DNA of 45,816 nt from an uncultured Acidimicrobiales bacterium (GCA_937922045.1 CAKZXA010000059.1:1-45816), one strand, 5' to 3'; numbered from the stretch's first letter, positions 22,709-33,996 are shown. Translations and numbers: made by a program. Notes: generated by a model from the letters alone, not told the origin.

Positions 22709-22818
22709 ACGTGGCCGCCGGCGGCGACTTCAACGCCTCAATCGCCCACCGCGATTTCCGAGAACTGGTCGGCGACCACCGCGGCATCTCCGCAAAGATC
22801 TGGACTGCGACGAGCTGA
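22709..22818 (+). pseudogene. Possible remnant of an endonuclease/exonuclease/phosphatase domain
   Basis: One frame of this short stretch reads VAAGGDFNASIAHRDFREL and stops after TATS, similar to the GDFNA motif of EEP-family nucleases/phosphatases. No start codon context or further domain parts are visible. The rest of the gap 22699-22912 shows nothing I can name. Confidence 0.25.
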
Positions 22819-22912
22819 CGGTCATCACGGCTACGGCGAAACAGCGTCATACTTGGCAGGCCACAAAAGATTCATGATATGAGACCGGACGACGCCGCCG
22901 GAGGTCCATCCA

Positions 22913-23827
22913 ATGGAACACAACGCCTTACCACCCCCGCCCCGTGGGTTTCCACCACCACCCCGAGCGCCCGAGCCGATGCAACCGGCTAGAGCAGACA
23001 ACGACTTTTTCGAGTGGTGTAAAGACCTGCACGACAAACAGTACCGCTGGGCCCCGCACTGGAGACTGGGGTGGTGGGCCGTTCTTCTCCCCGTCGCCAC
23101 ATGGTGCTGGGCATCAACATTGCGATCAGGTCCGCCCCGCCAGGCCGGGCTCGCCTTCGCCGGTTTTCTCGCACTCGTCTTCACGTTGATTGCGGTCGCC
23201 GACCAGCAACCTTCAACGACTCAAGCGATCGCGGCGGACGAAGGTTCAGTCACTTCTAACAGCGTGACGACCGCAGCATCTGACGCGTCGACAACGTCGC
23301 GTGAAAGCACCAGTCTCAAGGTTCAGGCATTTGCAGCGGTCGCAGACACTGCAGCGACCGCAGACCTTCCATCGGCCGAAACCCTGGAACCAGCACCCCC
23401 CACGCTGAAGGCGTCGACGTCTACGACGGCGGCAGCAACATCTCAGCCACCAACGACAACTGCGCCAACGACCCGAGCCCCGACGACGGCAGCGCCAACA
23501 ACCGCAGCGCCAACAACCACAGCGCCAACGACAACCGCGGCGCCGTCAACCCAGCCACCAACGACGGCAACCACAACCCAGCCACCAACAACCTCAACCC
23601 CAGCGACAGCCGCCCCAACCGTGGCATCAACCGCCGCGCCGACGACAGCAGCGCCCGTCAGCGATTGCCATCCCGCCTACGGCGGCTGCATCCCGTATGC
23701 CCCAGGTGATGCATACAACTGCGGTCAACTCTCGCCTTCCCAGAAACCCGTCCACGTCAAGGAGATCGGGAACGACCCGTACCGCCTCGATGCAGACAGC
23801 GACGGGGTTGGCTGCGAGGCTGGGTAG
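22913..23827 (+). CDS. Membrane protein with Thr/Pro-rich stalk and Excalibur domain
   Basis: 304 residues. A Pro-rich cytoplasmic start (LPPPPRGFPPPPRAP) is followed by two hydrophobic segments (WWAVLLPVATWCWAS, then GLAFAGFLALVFTLIAVA, about residues 53-95), a long Ser/Thr/Ala/Pro stalk (to about residue 250) likely to span the cell wall, and a C-terminal Excalibur-type calcium-binding domain: YNCGQLSPSQKPVHV, then DPYRLDADSDGVGCEAG with the DxDxDGxGCE signature. GGAGG lies 8 bases before the ATG. The role may be cell-surface calcium binding or nuclease-like, since Excalibur domains often accompany secreted nucleases; none is present here. Confidence 0.85.
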   Translation: MEHNALPPPPRGFPPPPRAPEPMQPARADNDFFEWCKDLHDKQYRWAPHWRLGWWAVLLPVATWCWASTLRSGPPRQAGLAFAGFLALVFTLIAVADQQPSTTQAIAADEGSVTSNSVTTAASDASTTSRESTSLKVQAFAAVADTAATADLPSAETLEPAPPTLKASTSTTAAATSQPPTTTAPTTRAPTTAAPTTAAPTTTAPTTTAAPSTQPPTTATTTQPPTTSTPATAAPTVASTAAPTTAAPVSDCHPAYGGCIPYAPGDAYNCGQLSPSQKPVHVKEIGNDPYRLDADSDGVGCEAG

Positions 23828-23844
23828 TCCATACCTCCCAAAGC

Positions 23845-24162
23845 TCAGGCTTGATCTGGAGCCAGCCGGTTGGCGATCGCAGCTCGCAGTTGGTCGAGCG
23901 TGGGGCTTCCGGCCGGCCCGGTCGGCGTTTGATAGATCCGGCACGACAGTCCGACTGGCGCATCGGCCGCTGCAAAGAGGTCGTCTCCATCGGCCAGAAT
24001 GCTCGGTGAGCCTCGGAACCGGAGCCGCTCGGCGTCCTCTGGATTTTCTACTCGTTGGCGAACGATCACGATGTCATCCAACTCAGCGTCGAGTTGATTC
24101 AGGTGCCGATCTGCCTCGACCCAGCTCGGGCAGTCATCGAAGTACAGCAAGGTGATCTCCAC
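23845..24162 (-). CDS. Thioredoxin-fold small protein
   Basis: About 105 residues from GTG 24162 (an ATG at 24189 is also possible). ITLLYFDDCPSWVEADRHL shows a thioredoxin-like strand with a single Cys where CxxC would be, then RGSPSILADGDDLFA with the cis-Pro-like SP, and GLSCRIYQTPTG. It fits the small glutaredoxin/thioredoxin-like proteins annotated as thioredoxin family in Actinomycetota, some found with mercury or arsenic genes. With only one Cys in the first site it is unlikely to be a standard dithiol oxidoreductase. It converges on the Excalibur gene with a 17-base gap. Confidence 0.72.
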   Translation of the reverse strand: MEITLLYFDDCPSWVEADRHLNQLDAELDDIVIVRQRVENPEDAERLRFRGSPSILADGDDLFAAADAPVGLSCRIYQTPTGPAGSPTLDQLRAAIANRLAPDQA

Positions 24163-24265
24163 ACATCCAACGATAGGCGGGAGATACATCGAGTGTGCCG
24201 ACACAAAATTGTGGACCTAGCGTTGTGTTGCGAACGTTTGTTCGGTATTATTGGGGAAGTTGCAG

Positions 24266-25510
24266 ATGAGCTCTGCACTTCGGAACTGGGTTCCCCTTCA
24301 CTGGTCTCACCGTCTTGGCGGTCTCGTGAGTTCCACCTGCTCTCTCCATTTGTTAGATGCGGCGCTCGATGCCGTGCTGGCCGAACCGTTATCCGCGGTG
24401 GGTGCCGTTGCCTTGGCCGAACGGGCCCGCCGGTTGCAGATCATCGCGGCCCGCCTCGATGCCGCCCTAGCGACAACACTCGTTGCCGCCTCCTCCGCAC
24501 TCGAAGCTCCCGAAGCCATGCGCAGCCTGGGCTACCGAACTCCTGAACAGTACGTGACCGACCGAGCCCGGGTCGATGGACGAAGCGTTCGAGCAGCTGG
24601 TCGCCTCGGCCGATGGCTACTCGACTTCCCCGTTCTGGCCCAGGCCTTTGAGATCGGTGGCATGTCCTCGTGTCATCTCAACGCGCTGTGCAAGATCACA
24701 AACGAGCGCACCCGTTTCCGCCTCGTCGAAAACCAACAGTTCTTCGTCGACACCGCTAGCGCATGCGACTTCAACGACTTCACTCGGGTCGTGCAGTACT
24801 GGCTCAACGCCGCCGATCCCGACGGCGCTGAGCCTCGGGACCAGGTGGCCAAAACCGGGCTCTGGTATCGGCGGCACCATGACGGAGCGTTGTCGGGCCG
24901 CTTCTTCCTTGACCCCCTCACCGCCCAAGCGTTCAGGACCGCCCTTGAAAACGAGTCGCAACGGCTATTCCGAGCCGACGCCGAGGGTGGCACCGAGCGC
25001 CACGCGTCCCGCCGAGACGCAGCGGCCATGGTCAACCTGGTACTCAATGGCACCTCGGCCGGCGCATCACCATCGGTAACACCCCTCGTGCACATCGTGA
25101 TGTCGGAGTCGGTGGCAGAAGGACTGCTCGCTCGGCTAGGCGACCCCTCCATCCCGCCGCCGGAGATCGCTTTCGACAAGATCGACGGGCGCTGCGAGTT
25201 CATCGACGGCACCCCACTCCACCCGAACCTGGCCGTGGCCGCTTTAGCGGCGGCTCGGCTCCGACGTGTCATCCTGGATGCCGATGCCAAACCGGTCGAC
25301 GTCTCAGTACGCACCCGAGGGTTCCCACCGTGGATGAAACATCTGTTGTTGATCCAGGCACGTGGTCGATGCCGCTCTCCGGGCTGCGACGCTCCCTTCC
25401 CCTGGCTACAAGCCGATCACATCCAACCCGTCTCTGCAGGAGGCGCCACCGTGTTGTCAAACGGGCAAATCCTTTGCGATCCCCACAACAAATGGAAGGG
25501 CGTGGCCTAG
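24266..25510 (+). CDS. DUF222 / HNH endonuclease-domain protein (13E12 type)
   Basis: 414 residues. The N-terminal two thirds is DUF222-like (LLDAALDAVLAEPLSAVGAV, LGYRTPEQYVTDRARVDGRS, GRFFLDPLTAQAFRTALENE). The C-terminus is an HNH nuclease: RCRSPGCDAPFPWLQADHIQ, then LSNGQILCDPHNKWKG, with zinc-type Cys pairs and the His-Asn-His core. Such genes are multi-copy and associated with mobile or repeat DNA in actinobacteria (REP13E12 in mycobacteria). The ATG at 24266 has GGGGAA 7 bases upstream. Its presence at the end of the tRNA-flanked accessory region fits a mobile history. Confidence 0.9.
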   Translation: MSSALRNWVPLHWSHRLGGLVSSTCSLHLLDAALDAVLAEPLSAVGAVALAERARRLQIIAARLDAALATTLVAASSALEAPEAMRSLGYRTPEQYVTDRARVDGRSVRAAGRLGRWLLDFPVLAQAFEIGGMSSCHLNALCKITNERTRFRLVENQQFFVDTASACDFNDFTRVVQYWLNAADPDGAEPRDQVAKTGLWYRRHHDGALSGRFFLDPLTAQAFRTALENESQRLFRADAEGGTERHASRRDAAAMVNLVLNGTSAGASPSVTPLVHIVMSESVAEGLLARLGDPSIPPPEIAFDKIDGRCEFIDGTPLHPNLAVAALAAARLRRVILDADAKPVDVSVRTRGFPPWMKHLLLIQARGRCRSPGCDAPFPWLQADHIQPVSAGGATVLSNGQILCDPHNKWKGVA

Positions 25511-25559
25511 ATGGCAGGAAGACCAGATGACCAGAAGAACTGACGGCTATCGTTCGGTC

Positions 25560-26432
25560 ATGACTGTTGCGATGATCACAGGCGCCAATTCAGGAATCGG
25601 TCGAGCGGCTGCGGTCGACCTCGCCGCCAAGGGGTGGACCGTCTACGGATCGATGCGAAGCCTTGACAAGGGCGCCAAGCTCCACGACATGGCCCAAGCC
25701 GCTGGGGTGCAGGTTCACCCAGTCGTGTGCGACGTGAGCGACACCGATTCGGTCAATCAGGCGGTAGCCGAGATCACCAACGCGTCCGGCGGTATCGACG
25801 TGCTCATCAACAACGCCGGGGTTGGCGGCAACGGTGTGTTGGAAGAAACCCCGCTCGACGTCTATCAAGACGTAATGGACGTCAATGTCTTTGGCATCGT
25901 TCGGTGCTGCCAGGCCGTACTTCCCCAGATGCGCGAACGGGGAGCCGGATGCATTATTAATGTGTCGTCGGTAGCAGGCGTCATCGCCGCAATCGCCCAG
26001 TCACCCTATGTGGCGTCAAAGTGGGCGGTCGAAGGGTTAACCGAAGGTCTGGCCCAAGAGGTCGCGGGCCACGGCATTCGGGTGGCCATGATCGAGCCGG
26101 GGATTGTACGAACCGCGATCATGGCGAAGAACACCGACGCCCCGAACGTGAGCGGCGCGTACGACGCTGCCTATCGTCGCCTCTTTGCGTTCTACGCGGC
26201 TGGGTTGCAGGCTCCCGGTCTACCGTCCGAGGTCGCCGACGTGATCTACGAAGCAGCTACCACCGACGATCCCAAACTTCGCTATACCTGCGGATGGGGC
26301 GGGCCGGAACTCACCACGCGACGGCCACAAATATCCGACGAAGATTGGGTCGCCCTCGGCGCTCTCGAAGACGACGCTGCGTATGCAGCAAGGTTCTCTG
26401 AGCTGTTCGGTCTAACGATCGCCGCCGAGTGA
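25560..26432 (+). CDS. Short-chain dehydrogenase/reductase
   Basis: 290 residues. The classical SDR signs are present: ITGANSGIGRAAA (TGxxxGIG cofactor loop), VCDVSDTDS, INNAGVGG, NVSSVAG with the catalytic Ser, and YVASKWAVEG (Tyr-x-x-x-Lys). The Arg-rich site after the first strand (GSMRSLDKG) suggests NADP(H). The start is taken at ATG 25560; ATG 25527 in frame is an alternative. The last codon is 7 bases before the nitronate monooxygenase gene, so the two form a small operon. The substrate is not predictable. Confidence 0.9.
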   Translation: MTVAMITGANSGIGRAAAVDLAAKGWTVYGSMRSLDKGAKLHDMAQAAGVQVHPVVCDVSDTDSVNQAVAEITNASGGIDVLINNAGVGGNGVLEETPLDVYQDVMDVNVFGIVRCCQAVLPQMRERGAGCIINVSSVAGVIAAIAQSPYVASKWAVEGLTEGLAQEVAGHGIRVAMIEPGIVRTAIMAKNTDAPNVSGAYDAAYRRLFAFYAAGLQAPGLPSEVADVIYEAATTDDPKLRYTCGWGGPELTTRRPQISDEDWVALGALEDDAAYAARFSELFGLTIAAE

Positions 26433-26439
26433 TGCCAGC

Positions 26440-27546
26440 ATGACCGTAACCAGCGAAAGACTCCATAATCAGCTCTGCCAGGACCTGGGCGCCCACGTGC
26501 CGATCTTCGGCTTTACGCATTCGCTCGATGCGACCATCGCTATCTCGAAGGCGGGCGGCGTCGGCATCTGGGGTGCCACCCGTTCAACCCCCGACGAGAT
26601 CGAGGCTGGCGTCACCCGCATGGCCGCTGAACTCGGCGATCTCCCGTATGGCCTCGACCTCGTCATTCCGCCCAACATGCCCGAGCGTGACAACCGGCCT
26701 GAGATCGAGGCCGCTATACCCGACGAGCATCGCCAATTCGTGGCTGGGCTGCGGGCCAAATATGGCGTGCCCGACGATGGCGAGCCTGGTATGCGCTCCA
26801 GGTTCGTTCGCAGCGAGGACATGGCGCGAGCCCAAGTCGATGTCGTCATGGACTCCCAGATCAAGGTCTTGGCCCTCGGCATCGGTAGCCCCGAATGGGT
26901 GATCGGCCCGGCCAAAGAACGAGGCAAGACCCTGGTTAGCCTCGTCGGCCAGCCGAAGCACGCCGAACGGGCCATCCAGGCTGGAGCCGACATCCTCGTG
27001 GCCCAGGGAACCGATGCCGGCGCCCACACCGGCCCGATCGGCACCTTCTCGCTCGTACCCCAAATCGTCGACATCGGAGCCGCTAACGGCATCCCGGTGG
27101 TAGCAGCCGGCGGTGTCGCCACCGGCCGCCATATCGCCGGCGCCCTCGCCCTCGGCGCGGTTGGCGTTTGGGTTGGCACGGCGTGGCTCTTCTGCGCCGA
27201 AGAACATCTCGCACCCGAGACCCAGGCCAAGCTGCTCGCTGCCGGGTCGGCTGATGCCGTGATCTCTCGGGCCGATTCAGGCAAGACGCTCCGCCAAATT
27301 CGCACCTCCTGGACCGATGAGTGGGCGGCGGCCGAAGCCCCGGAGCCACTGAAGATGCCCTACCAAGACATCCTGGTCGGCGACCTGCTCGGCCAGATCG
27401 ATCGACACCGGGTGAAACCGCTGATGCATAGCCCCGTCGGCCAAAGCGTTGCCTACTTCGATGAGCCGACGACAGTGGCCGAGGTCATGGCCCACCTTGT
27501 CGACGATGCCGAAGCCGCCCTAGGACGACTCGACGCGATCACCTAG
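26440..27546 (+). CDS. Nitronate monooxygenase (2-nitropropane dioxygenase family)
   Basis: 368 residues, FMN-dependent TIM barrel. Signatures are AGGVGIWGAT near the N-terminus, ADILVAQGTDAGAHTGPIG with the catalytic His environment, and PVVAAGGVATGRHIAGALAL, then GAVGVWVGTAWL for FMN phosphate binding. The family oxidises nitroalkanes/nitronates, but many members near SDR genes act in other catabolic routes. It lies directly after the SDR gene. The C-terminal helical extension (SYDEPTTV-like, residues 330-368) is typical. Confidence 0.9.
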   Translation: MTVTSERLHNQLCQDLGAHVPIFGFTHSLDATIAISKAGGVGIWGATRSTPDEIEAGVTRMAAELGDLPYGLDLVIPPNMPERDNRPEIEAAIPDEHRQFVAGLRAKYGVPDDGEPGMRSRFVRSEDMARAQVDVVMDSQIKVLALGIGSPEWVIGPAKERGKTLVSLVGQPKHAERAIQAGADILVAQGTDAGAHTGPIGTFSLVPQIVDIGAANGIPVVAAGGVATGRHIAGALALGAVGVWVGTAWLFCAEEHLAPETQAKLLAAGSADAVISRADSGKTLRQIRTSWTDEWAAAEAPEPLKMPYQDILVGDLLGQIDRHRVKPLMHSPVGQSVAYFDEPTTVAEVMAHLVDDAEAALGRLDAIT

Positions 27547-27557
27547 GCTTGACCGGC

Positions 27558-27878
27558 ATGGGAGACGTCACCGTTCACATCGAAGGGCCAGATGCCGCCG
27601 AGCACGGCGCTGCGCTCCGAGCCGACCTAGGCTACCCGGAGGTCGAAAACGACGGCCCCGAACTGGAGTCGCTCGGCGTCGATCCGGCAACGCTGATAGC
27701 CGTTGGCGGTGCAGCGGTCAAGGCCGCAGCCACGATCTGGCGTTGGTGGCAAGGCCGTCAGGAACTCCCGAATGTACAGGTCGAGATCTCGCTGCCCGAT
27801 GGCACCCAGGTGCGGCTCAACGATGTGAGCGAGGAACAACTCGCCATCATCCTGAACCGCCACCTTGGCTCAGAATGA
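27558..27878 (+). CDS. EACC1-like small protein
   Basis: 106 residues. DPATLIAVGGAAVKAAATIW is a hydrophobic or amphipathic helix, followed by a strand-rich end, NVQVEISLPDGTQVRLNDVS. The layout (acidic start, Gly/Ala helix, WxxGR, VxVEIxxPDG) resembles effector-associated constant component 1 (EACC1), known from actinobacterial conflict systems. No caspase-like or other effector gene is adjacent. The start is ATG 27558, or TTG 27549. The stop overlaps the apt ATG (ATGA), so it is co-translated with adenine salvage genes. Confidence 0.55.
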   Translation: MGDVTVHIEGPDAAEHGAALRADLGYPEVENDGPELESLGVDPATLIAVGGAAVKAAATIWRWWQGRQELPNVQVEISLPDGTQVRLNDVSEEQLAIILNRHLGSE

Positions 27879-28444
27879 ATCCGGGCCTTGATCTGGCGAC
27901 CCTCAAAGAGAGGGTCGGAGCGATCCCTGACTTTCCACAACCCGGCATCGTCTTTCGAGACATCACCACGCTGCTGGCCGACGGCGCATCGTTCGCGGCA
28001 ACGATCGACCACCTCGTCGAAAGCGTCATCGCCGAGACTTCCGACATCGACGCCGATCGCATCGATGGTTTCGCCGGGATCGAATCTCGGGGCTTCATCT
28101 TCGCTGCCGCCTTGGCCTACCGGCTCAACACGGCCATGATCGCCGTCCGCAAGCCGGGGAAACTACCTCGCCCGACACTGTCGGTGGATTACACCCTGGA
28201 ATATGGGACCGACCAACTTCACGTCCATCGAGACGACGTACCCAACGGCGCCAACATCATCATCGTCGATGACCTCATCGCCACCGGCGGCACGGCGGTG
28301 GCGACAGCACAACTGCTTCGCGAGGCCGGAGCCGTCGTGGATCATGCCCTGTTTGTCATCGCCTTGACCGAGCTGCCCGGTTTGGCCGCTTTGGCCGACG
28401 TCTCTGTCAACGCTCACCATCTCATCGGCTTCGGAGGCCACTGA
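27875..28444 (+). CDS. apt: Adenine phosphoribosyltransferase
   Basis: Forms AMP from adenine and PRPP. The 189-residue protein shows DFPQPGIVFRDITTLL, GIESRGFIFAAALAYRL, VRKPGKLPRPTLSVDYTLEY and the PRPP-binding IIIVDDLIATGGTA. The start is ATG 27875, which overlaps the previous stop; longer frames begin inside the EACC1-like gene. The mtnN-like gene begins 2 bases after its stop. Together they recover adenine released from methylthioadenosine and S-adenosylhomocysteine. Confidence 0.95.
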   Translation: MNPGLDLATLKERVGAIPDFPQPGIVFRDITTLLADGASFAATIDHLVESVIAETSDIDADRIDGFAGIESRGFIFAAALAYRLNTAMIAVRKPGKLPRPTLSVDYTLEYGTDQLHVHRDDVPNGANIIIVDDLIATGGTAVATAQLLREAGAVVDHALFVIALTELPGLAALADVSVNAHHLIGFGGH

Positions 28445-28445
28445 G

Positions 28446-29150
28446 ATGCCAGCGCCCAAACGAATCGGACTGGTGACCGGTGTCAAGGCCGAACAGGACG
28501 CGCTGCTCCCCGATCACCCCCGCACGAGTGAGGCCATCACGAGTCTCACATCTAATCTCACCATCAACCGCATCACCGCTGACGGCCATACCTTCTATTG
28601 TTGTACCCCCGGCATCGGCAAAGTGAACGCCGCTCTGGCGGCCGCCACGCTGGCTAGCCGTTTCGACATCGACCTTCTGGCCATCATCGGCACCGCGGGC
28701 AAGATCGATCCGACCGCATCCGGTGGCGCCCACCTCCTTCACGAGGCTGTACAAGCCGACTACGGCGCCTACCGAGACGGTCGCTTCGTTCACTACCGCG
28801 CCGGGGAGTTGCCGCTTGGCCCTGCCGACGACGCCCCCTTTGTCTCAGCGTTGGCCGCGACCATGCTGATCGCAACGCCAGACCTACCCCACGCCCGTAT
28901 CGCCACCGGCGACAGCTTCGTCGAGGACGCCGAGCGGAGCAACGCTCTGGCCCAAGCCACCGGTGCATCCCTTGTCGACATGGAAACCGCAGCGATAGCC
29001 CAGGTGGCCGAACGGTTGGGGATCGATTGGTTAGCGGTCAAGGCCGTAAGCGACGACGCCAACCAGGATTCAGCCACCGACTTCGCTCAACAGCTGGCAG
29101 TCGCTTCCCGCCAAGCAGCCGACCTGTTCCAACAGCTGCTCGGTATCTGA
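28446..29150 (+). CDS. 5'-methylthioadenosine/S-adenosylhomocysteine nucleosidase-like protein
   Basis: 234 residues of the PNP_UDP_1 fold. It has TPGIGKVNAALAAATLAS, IIGTAGKIDPT, ATGDSFVEDAE, VDMETAAIAQVAERLG (the Met-Glu ribose-binding site) and AVKAVSDDA with the catalytic Asp. These fit MTA/SAH nucleosidase better than phosphorylases of the same fold. The neighbouring apt gene would reuse the adenine product. The gene is the last of this unit; a 98-base gap with a palindrome and hairpin separates it from coxM. Confidence 0.87.
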   Translation: MPAPKRIGLVTGVKAEQDALLPDHPRTSEAITSLTSNLTINRITADGHTFYCCTPGIGKVNAALAAATLASRFDIDLLAIIGTAGKIDPTASGGAHLLHEAVQADYGAYRDGRFVHYRAGELPLGPADDAPFVSALAATMLIATPDLPHARIATGDSFVEDAERSNALAQATGASLVDMETAAIAQVAERLGIDWLAVKAVSDDANQDSATDFAQQLAVASRQAADLFQQLLGI

Positions 29151-29165
29151 ACCCCGATCGACGTG

Positions 29166-29177
29166 GGCGTTAACGCC
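29166..29177. promoter_or_regulatory. 12-bp palindrome upstream of cox operon
   Basis: GGCGTTAACGCC is a perfect 12-base palindrome, 72 bases before the coxM start and 15 bases after the mtnN stop. It is a candidate operator for the CO dehydrogenase operon. Confidence 0.5.
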
Positions 29178-29200
29178 GTTCCCCGGCTAGTGTGAACTCT

Positions 29201-29224
29201 GGCACATCCTCTTTCCGATGTGCC
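29201..29224 (+). promoter_or_regulatory. Perfect 8-bp hairpin in cox leader
   Basis: GGCACATC (29201-29208), loop CTCTTTCC, GATGTGCC (29217-29224). It lies 24 bases before the coxM ATG and just before the AAGGGGA ribosome site. It is possibly a regulator site, or an RNA hairpin controlling translation or ending the mtnN transcript; no T-run follows. Confidence 0.5.
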
Positions 29225-29248
29225 TTCACAACTTAGAAGGGGAACTCG

Positions 29249-30139
29249 ATGCAGGTACCTGCACCCTTCGTGTATGAGCGAGCAACCAGCGTGCAAGACG
29301 CGCTAGCCCTACTCGCCAAACACGGACCCGATGCTCGACTCGTTGCTGGTGGACACAGCTTGCTTCCGATGATGAAGCTTCGTTTCGCCGACCCGGCCGC
29401 TCTAATCGACATCAACTCGATCGATGGGCTCGACCAGATCAGCGTCGCCGATGGCATCATGACGATCGGGGCGATGGTCACCCACGCCCAGCTCTTAGCT
29501 TCGGATGTGGTGGCGCAACATTTTCCGATGTTGACCGAAGCCGAACGAGTCATCGCTGATCCGGTGGTGCGCAACAAGGGAACGGTCGGCGGCTCGCTCT
29601 GCCAAGCCGATCCAGCCGAAGACCTCTCGGCCGCCTTAGGCGCTCTGCGGGCGTCGGTCACCACCATCGGTTCCGGCGGCTCCCGCAGCATCCCGGTACG
29701 TGAACTCCACGACGGCCCGTACCAGACCGTGCTCGACGAAAACGAAATGGTCACCGAGGTAACGGTCCCGCTGCCTTCGGGCAGTTCGTCCAGCGCTTAC
29801 GAGAAACTCGAACGCCGCGTCGGCGATTGGGCCATAGCGGCATCGGGTGTTTCGGTCAGCGTCGCCGATGGCGTCATCTCCGAGATCGGCATCGGGCTCG
29901 CCGCAGTCGAAGCTCCCAACATGGTTGCCGCCGACGCCGAGGACGCGGCCCGAGGCCAAGTCCCTAGCGCCGAACTGATCGAACGCATCGGCGAACTGGC
30001 AGCCGAGGCCACCGATCCAAACACCGACCAGCGCGGCCCAGCCGACTACAAACGTCACCTCGCCGGCGAACTCACCAAGCGGGCGCTACGCAGAGCCCTA
30101 ACCAACGCCGGTGCCCTCACCAACGAAGGAGCCCTCTGA
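29249..30139 (+). CDS. coxM: Aerobic CO dehydrogenase, medium FAD subunit
   Basis: Passes electrons from the iron-sulphur subunit to quinone or another acceptor. The 296-residue protein has AGGHSLLPMMKLRFADP and MTIGAMVTHAQLL for FAD, GTVGGSLCQADPAEDL, and the CODH flavoprotein C-terminal domain. The C-terminal tail holds a near-duplicate (ALTNAGALTNEGAL, an 18-base imperfect tandem repeat). The ATG at 29249 has AGAAGGGGA 5-10 bases upstream. The coxS start overlaps its stop by one base (TGATG). The order M-S-L is that of form I operons. Confidence 0.94.
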   Translation: MQVPAPFVYERATSVQDALALLAKHGPDARLVAGGHSLLPMMKLRFADPAALIDINSIDGLDQISVADGIMTIGAMVTHAQLLASDVVAQHFPMLTEAERVIADPVVRNKGTVGGSLCQADPAEDLSAALGALRASVTTIGSGGSRSIPVRELHDGPYQTVLDENEMVTEVTVPLPSGSSSSAYEKLERRVGDWAIAASGVSVSVADGVISEIGIGLAAVEAPNMVAADAEDAARGQVPSAELIERIGELAAEATDPNTDQRGPADYKRHLAGELTKRALRRALTNAGALTNEGAL

Positions 30140-30656
30140 TGACAGACCTGGCAGAAACTCCCGTGTCCCTTCCGACCACGGAGGTGTCGCTCACCATTAA
30201 TGGTGAAGCCGTCACCCGCACCGTCGAGTCACGTACCCTCCTCATCCACTTCATTCGCGATCATCTCGACCTCACCGGCACCCACTGGGGCTGCGACACA
30301 TCCAACTGTGGCGCGTGCGTGGTTTGGGTCGACAAGAAGCCCGTGAAATCATGCACCATGTTGGCGGCCATGGCTGGCGGCCACGAGGTACGCACCGTCG
30401 AAGACCTCGAAGGGGCCGACGGCCTCGACCCGGTACAGGAAGGCTTCATGCAGTGCCACGGCCTGCAGTGCGGTTTCTGCACCCCGGGCATGTTGATGGT
30501 GGGGCGGGCCCTGCTCGACGAAAACCCCAACCCGAGTGAAGACGAGATCCGCGAAGCGATCTCTGGCAATCTGTGCCGCTGTACCGGCTACGAAAACATC
30601 ATCCGATCCGTCCGCTGGGCCGCTGAAGCCGGCACCAGCGAGAATGGGGCAAGCCA

Positions 30657-30660
<4 letters not shown>
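30139..30660 (+). CDS. coxS: Aerobic CO dehydrogenase, small [2Fe-2S] subunit
   Basis: Carries two [2Fe-2S] clusters between the molybdenum site and FAD. The plant-type ferredoxin motif CDTSNCGACVVW with a fourth Cys at KSC, and the second-cluster motif CGFCTPGM with CRCTGY, are complete. It is 173 residues, normal for the family. It is coupled to coxM (TGATG) and coxL (ATGA). Confidence 0.95.
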
Positions 30661-33078
<2,418 letters not shown>

Positions 33079-33086
<8 letters not shown>

Positions 33087-33990
33087 GGGTCGGGCTCAGG
33101 AACTGAGAGGACAGCGGGCGGCCTTCGTTTCGGCCACTGTTGTTCGGGCTGAAAAGCCCACCTCGGCCAAGCCCGGCGATTCGGCCATCGTCCTCGCCGA
33201 CGGAACCATCGAAGGTTTCGTCGGCGGGGTGTGCGCCGAAACGTCGGTTCGGGCCACGGCCCTCAACTGCCTGAGCAGCAGCACCTCGGTGCTGCTCCGG
33301 ATCGTGCCATCGGGGGTCGACGCCACCGCTGATCCTGTCGGGGTCAACACGGTAGAAAACCCCTGCCTGTCAGGCGGCACGCTGGAGATCTTCATGGAGC
33401 CTGTCGTACCTCCCGCCCTGGTCTATGTGATCGGGTCGGGGCCAACCGCCCTCGCCCTCGGTCGAGGTGGTTCGTCATTCGGGTTCGATATCCGAGTGCT
33501 CGATACCCTCCCCGAGCCTCTCCCCGATGACACGGCGGCCATCATCGTTGCCTCTCACGGCCGGGGGGAGGAACAAGCTCTCACCCTGGCCCTCCAAGCT
33601 GATGTCACCTATGTCGGCCTCGTGGCCAGCAGGCGTCGCGCCCAAGCAGTGCTCGACGGCCTCGATCTCTGCACCGGCCACACCTCGCGAGTCCACGCCC
33701 CCGCTGGCCTCGACCTCGGCGCACAAACGCCTGAGGAGATCGCTCTTTCGATCTTGGCCCAGATTGTGGATGAGCGACCTCGACCAGCACGAGACACATC
33801 ATCGGCCGCCGACGCATCCAATGGGCCAGCGGCCGCCACGATGGCGGTAGACCCGGTTTGTGGGATGAAGGTCGCTGCGGTGTCCGCTTCGTACAACGTC
33901 GAGCACACCGGCACCAGCGTCTACTTCTGCGGGCCGGGCTGTGTCGACGCCTTCCGAGCCAATCCTGCCGCCTATCCCTTGTCGAGCTAG
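33079..33990 (+). CDS. XdhC/CoxF-type maturation protein fused to a YHS domain
   Basis: 303 residues. Residues 1-115 match XdhC_CoxI (SATVVRAEKPTSAKPGDSAI, then GFVGGVCAE). Residues 115-235 form the Rossmann-like XdhC_C domain (LVYVIGSGPTALALGR, AAIIVASHGRGEE, YVGLVASRRR). After a linker, residues 255-303 form a YHS domain: DPVCGMKVAAVSASYNVEH, then YFCGPGCVDAFRANP with CxxxC. XdhC relatives help load or sulphurate the molybdenum cofactor; YHS domains bind metals, often copper. A role in Mo-Cu site assembly is inferred. It overlaps coxL by 8 bases; a converging gene ends 6 bases away. Confidence 0.88.
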
Positions 33991-33996
33991 CGCCGC

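Noticed and set aside
23430-23660. Regular CAACGAC/CCAACA repeats considered as CRISPR or VNTR
   Set aside because: They are the codons of a Thr/Pro/Ala-rich stalk with no fixed repeat-spacer structure and no cas genes.
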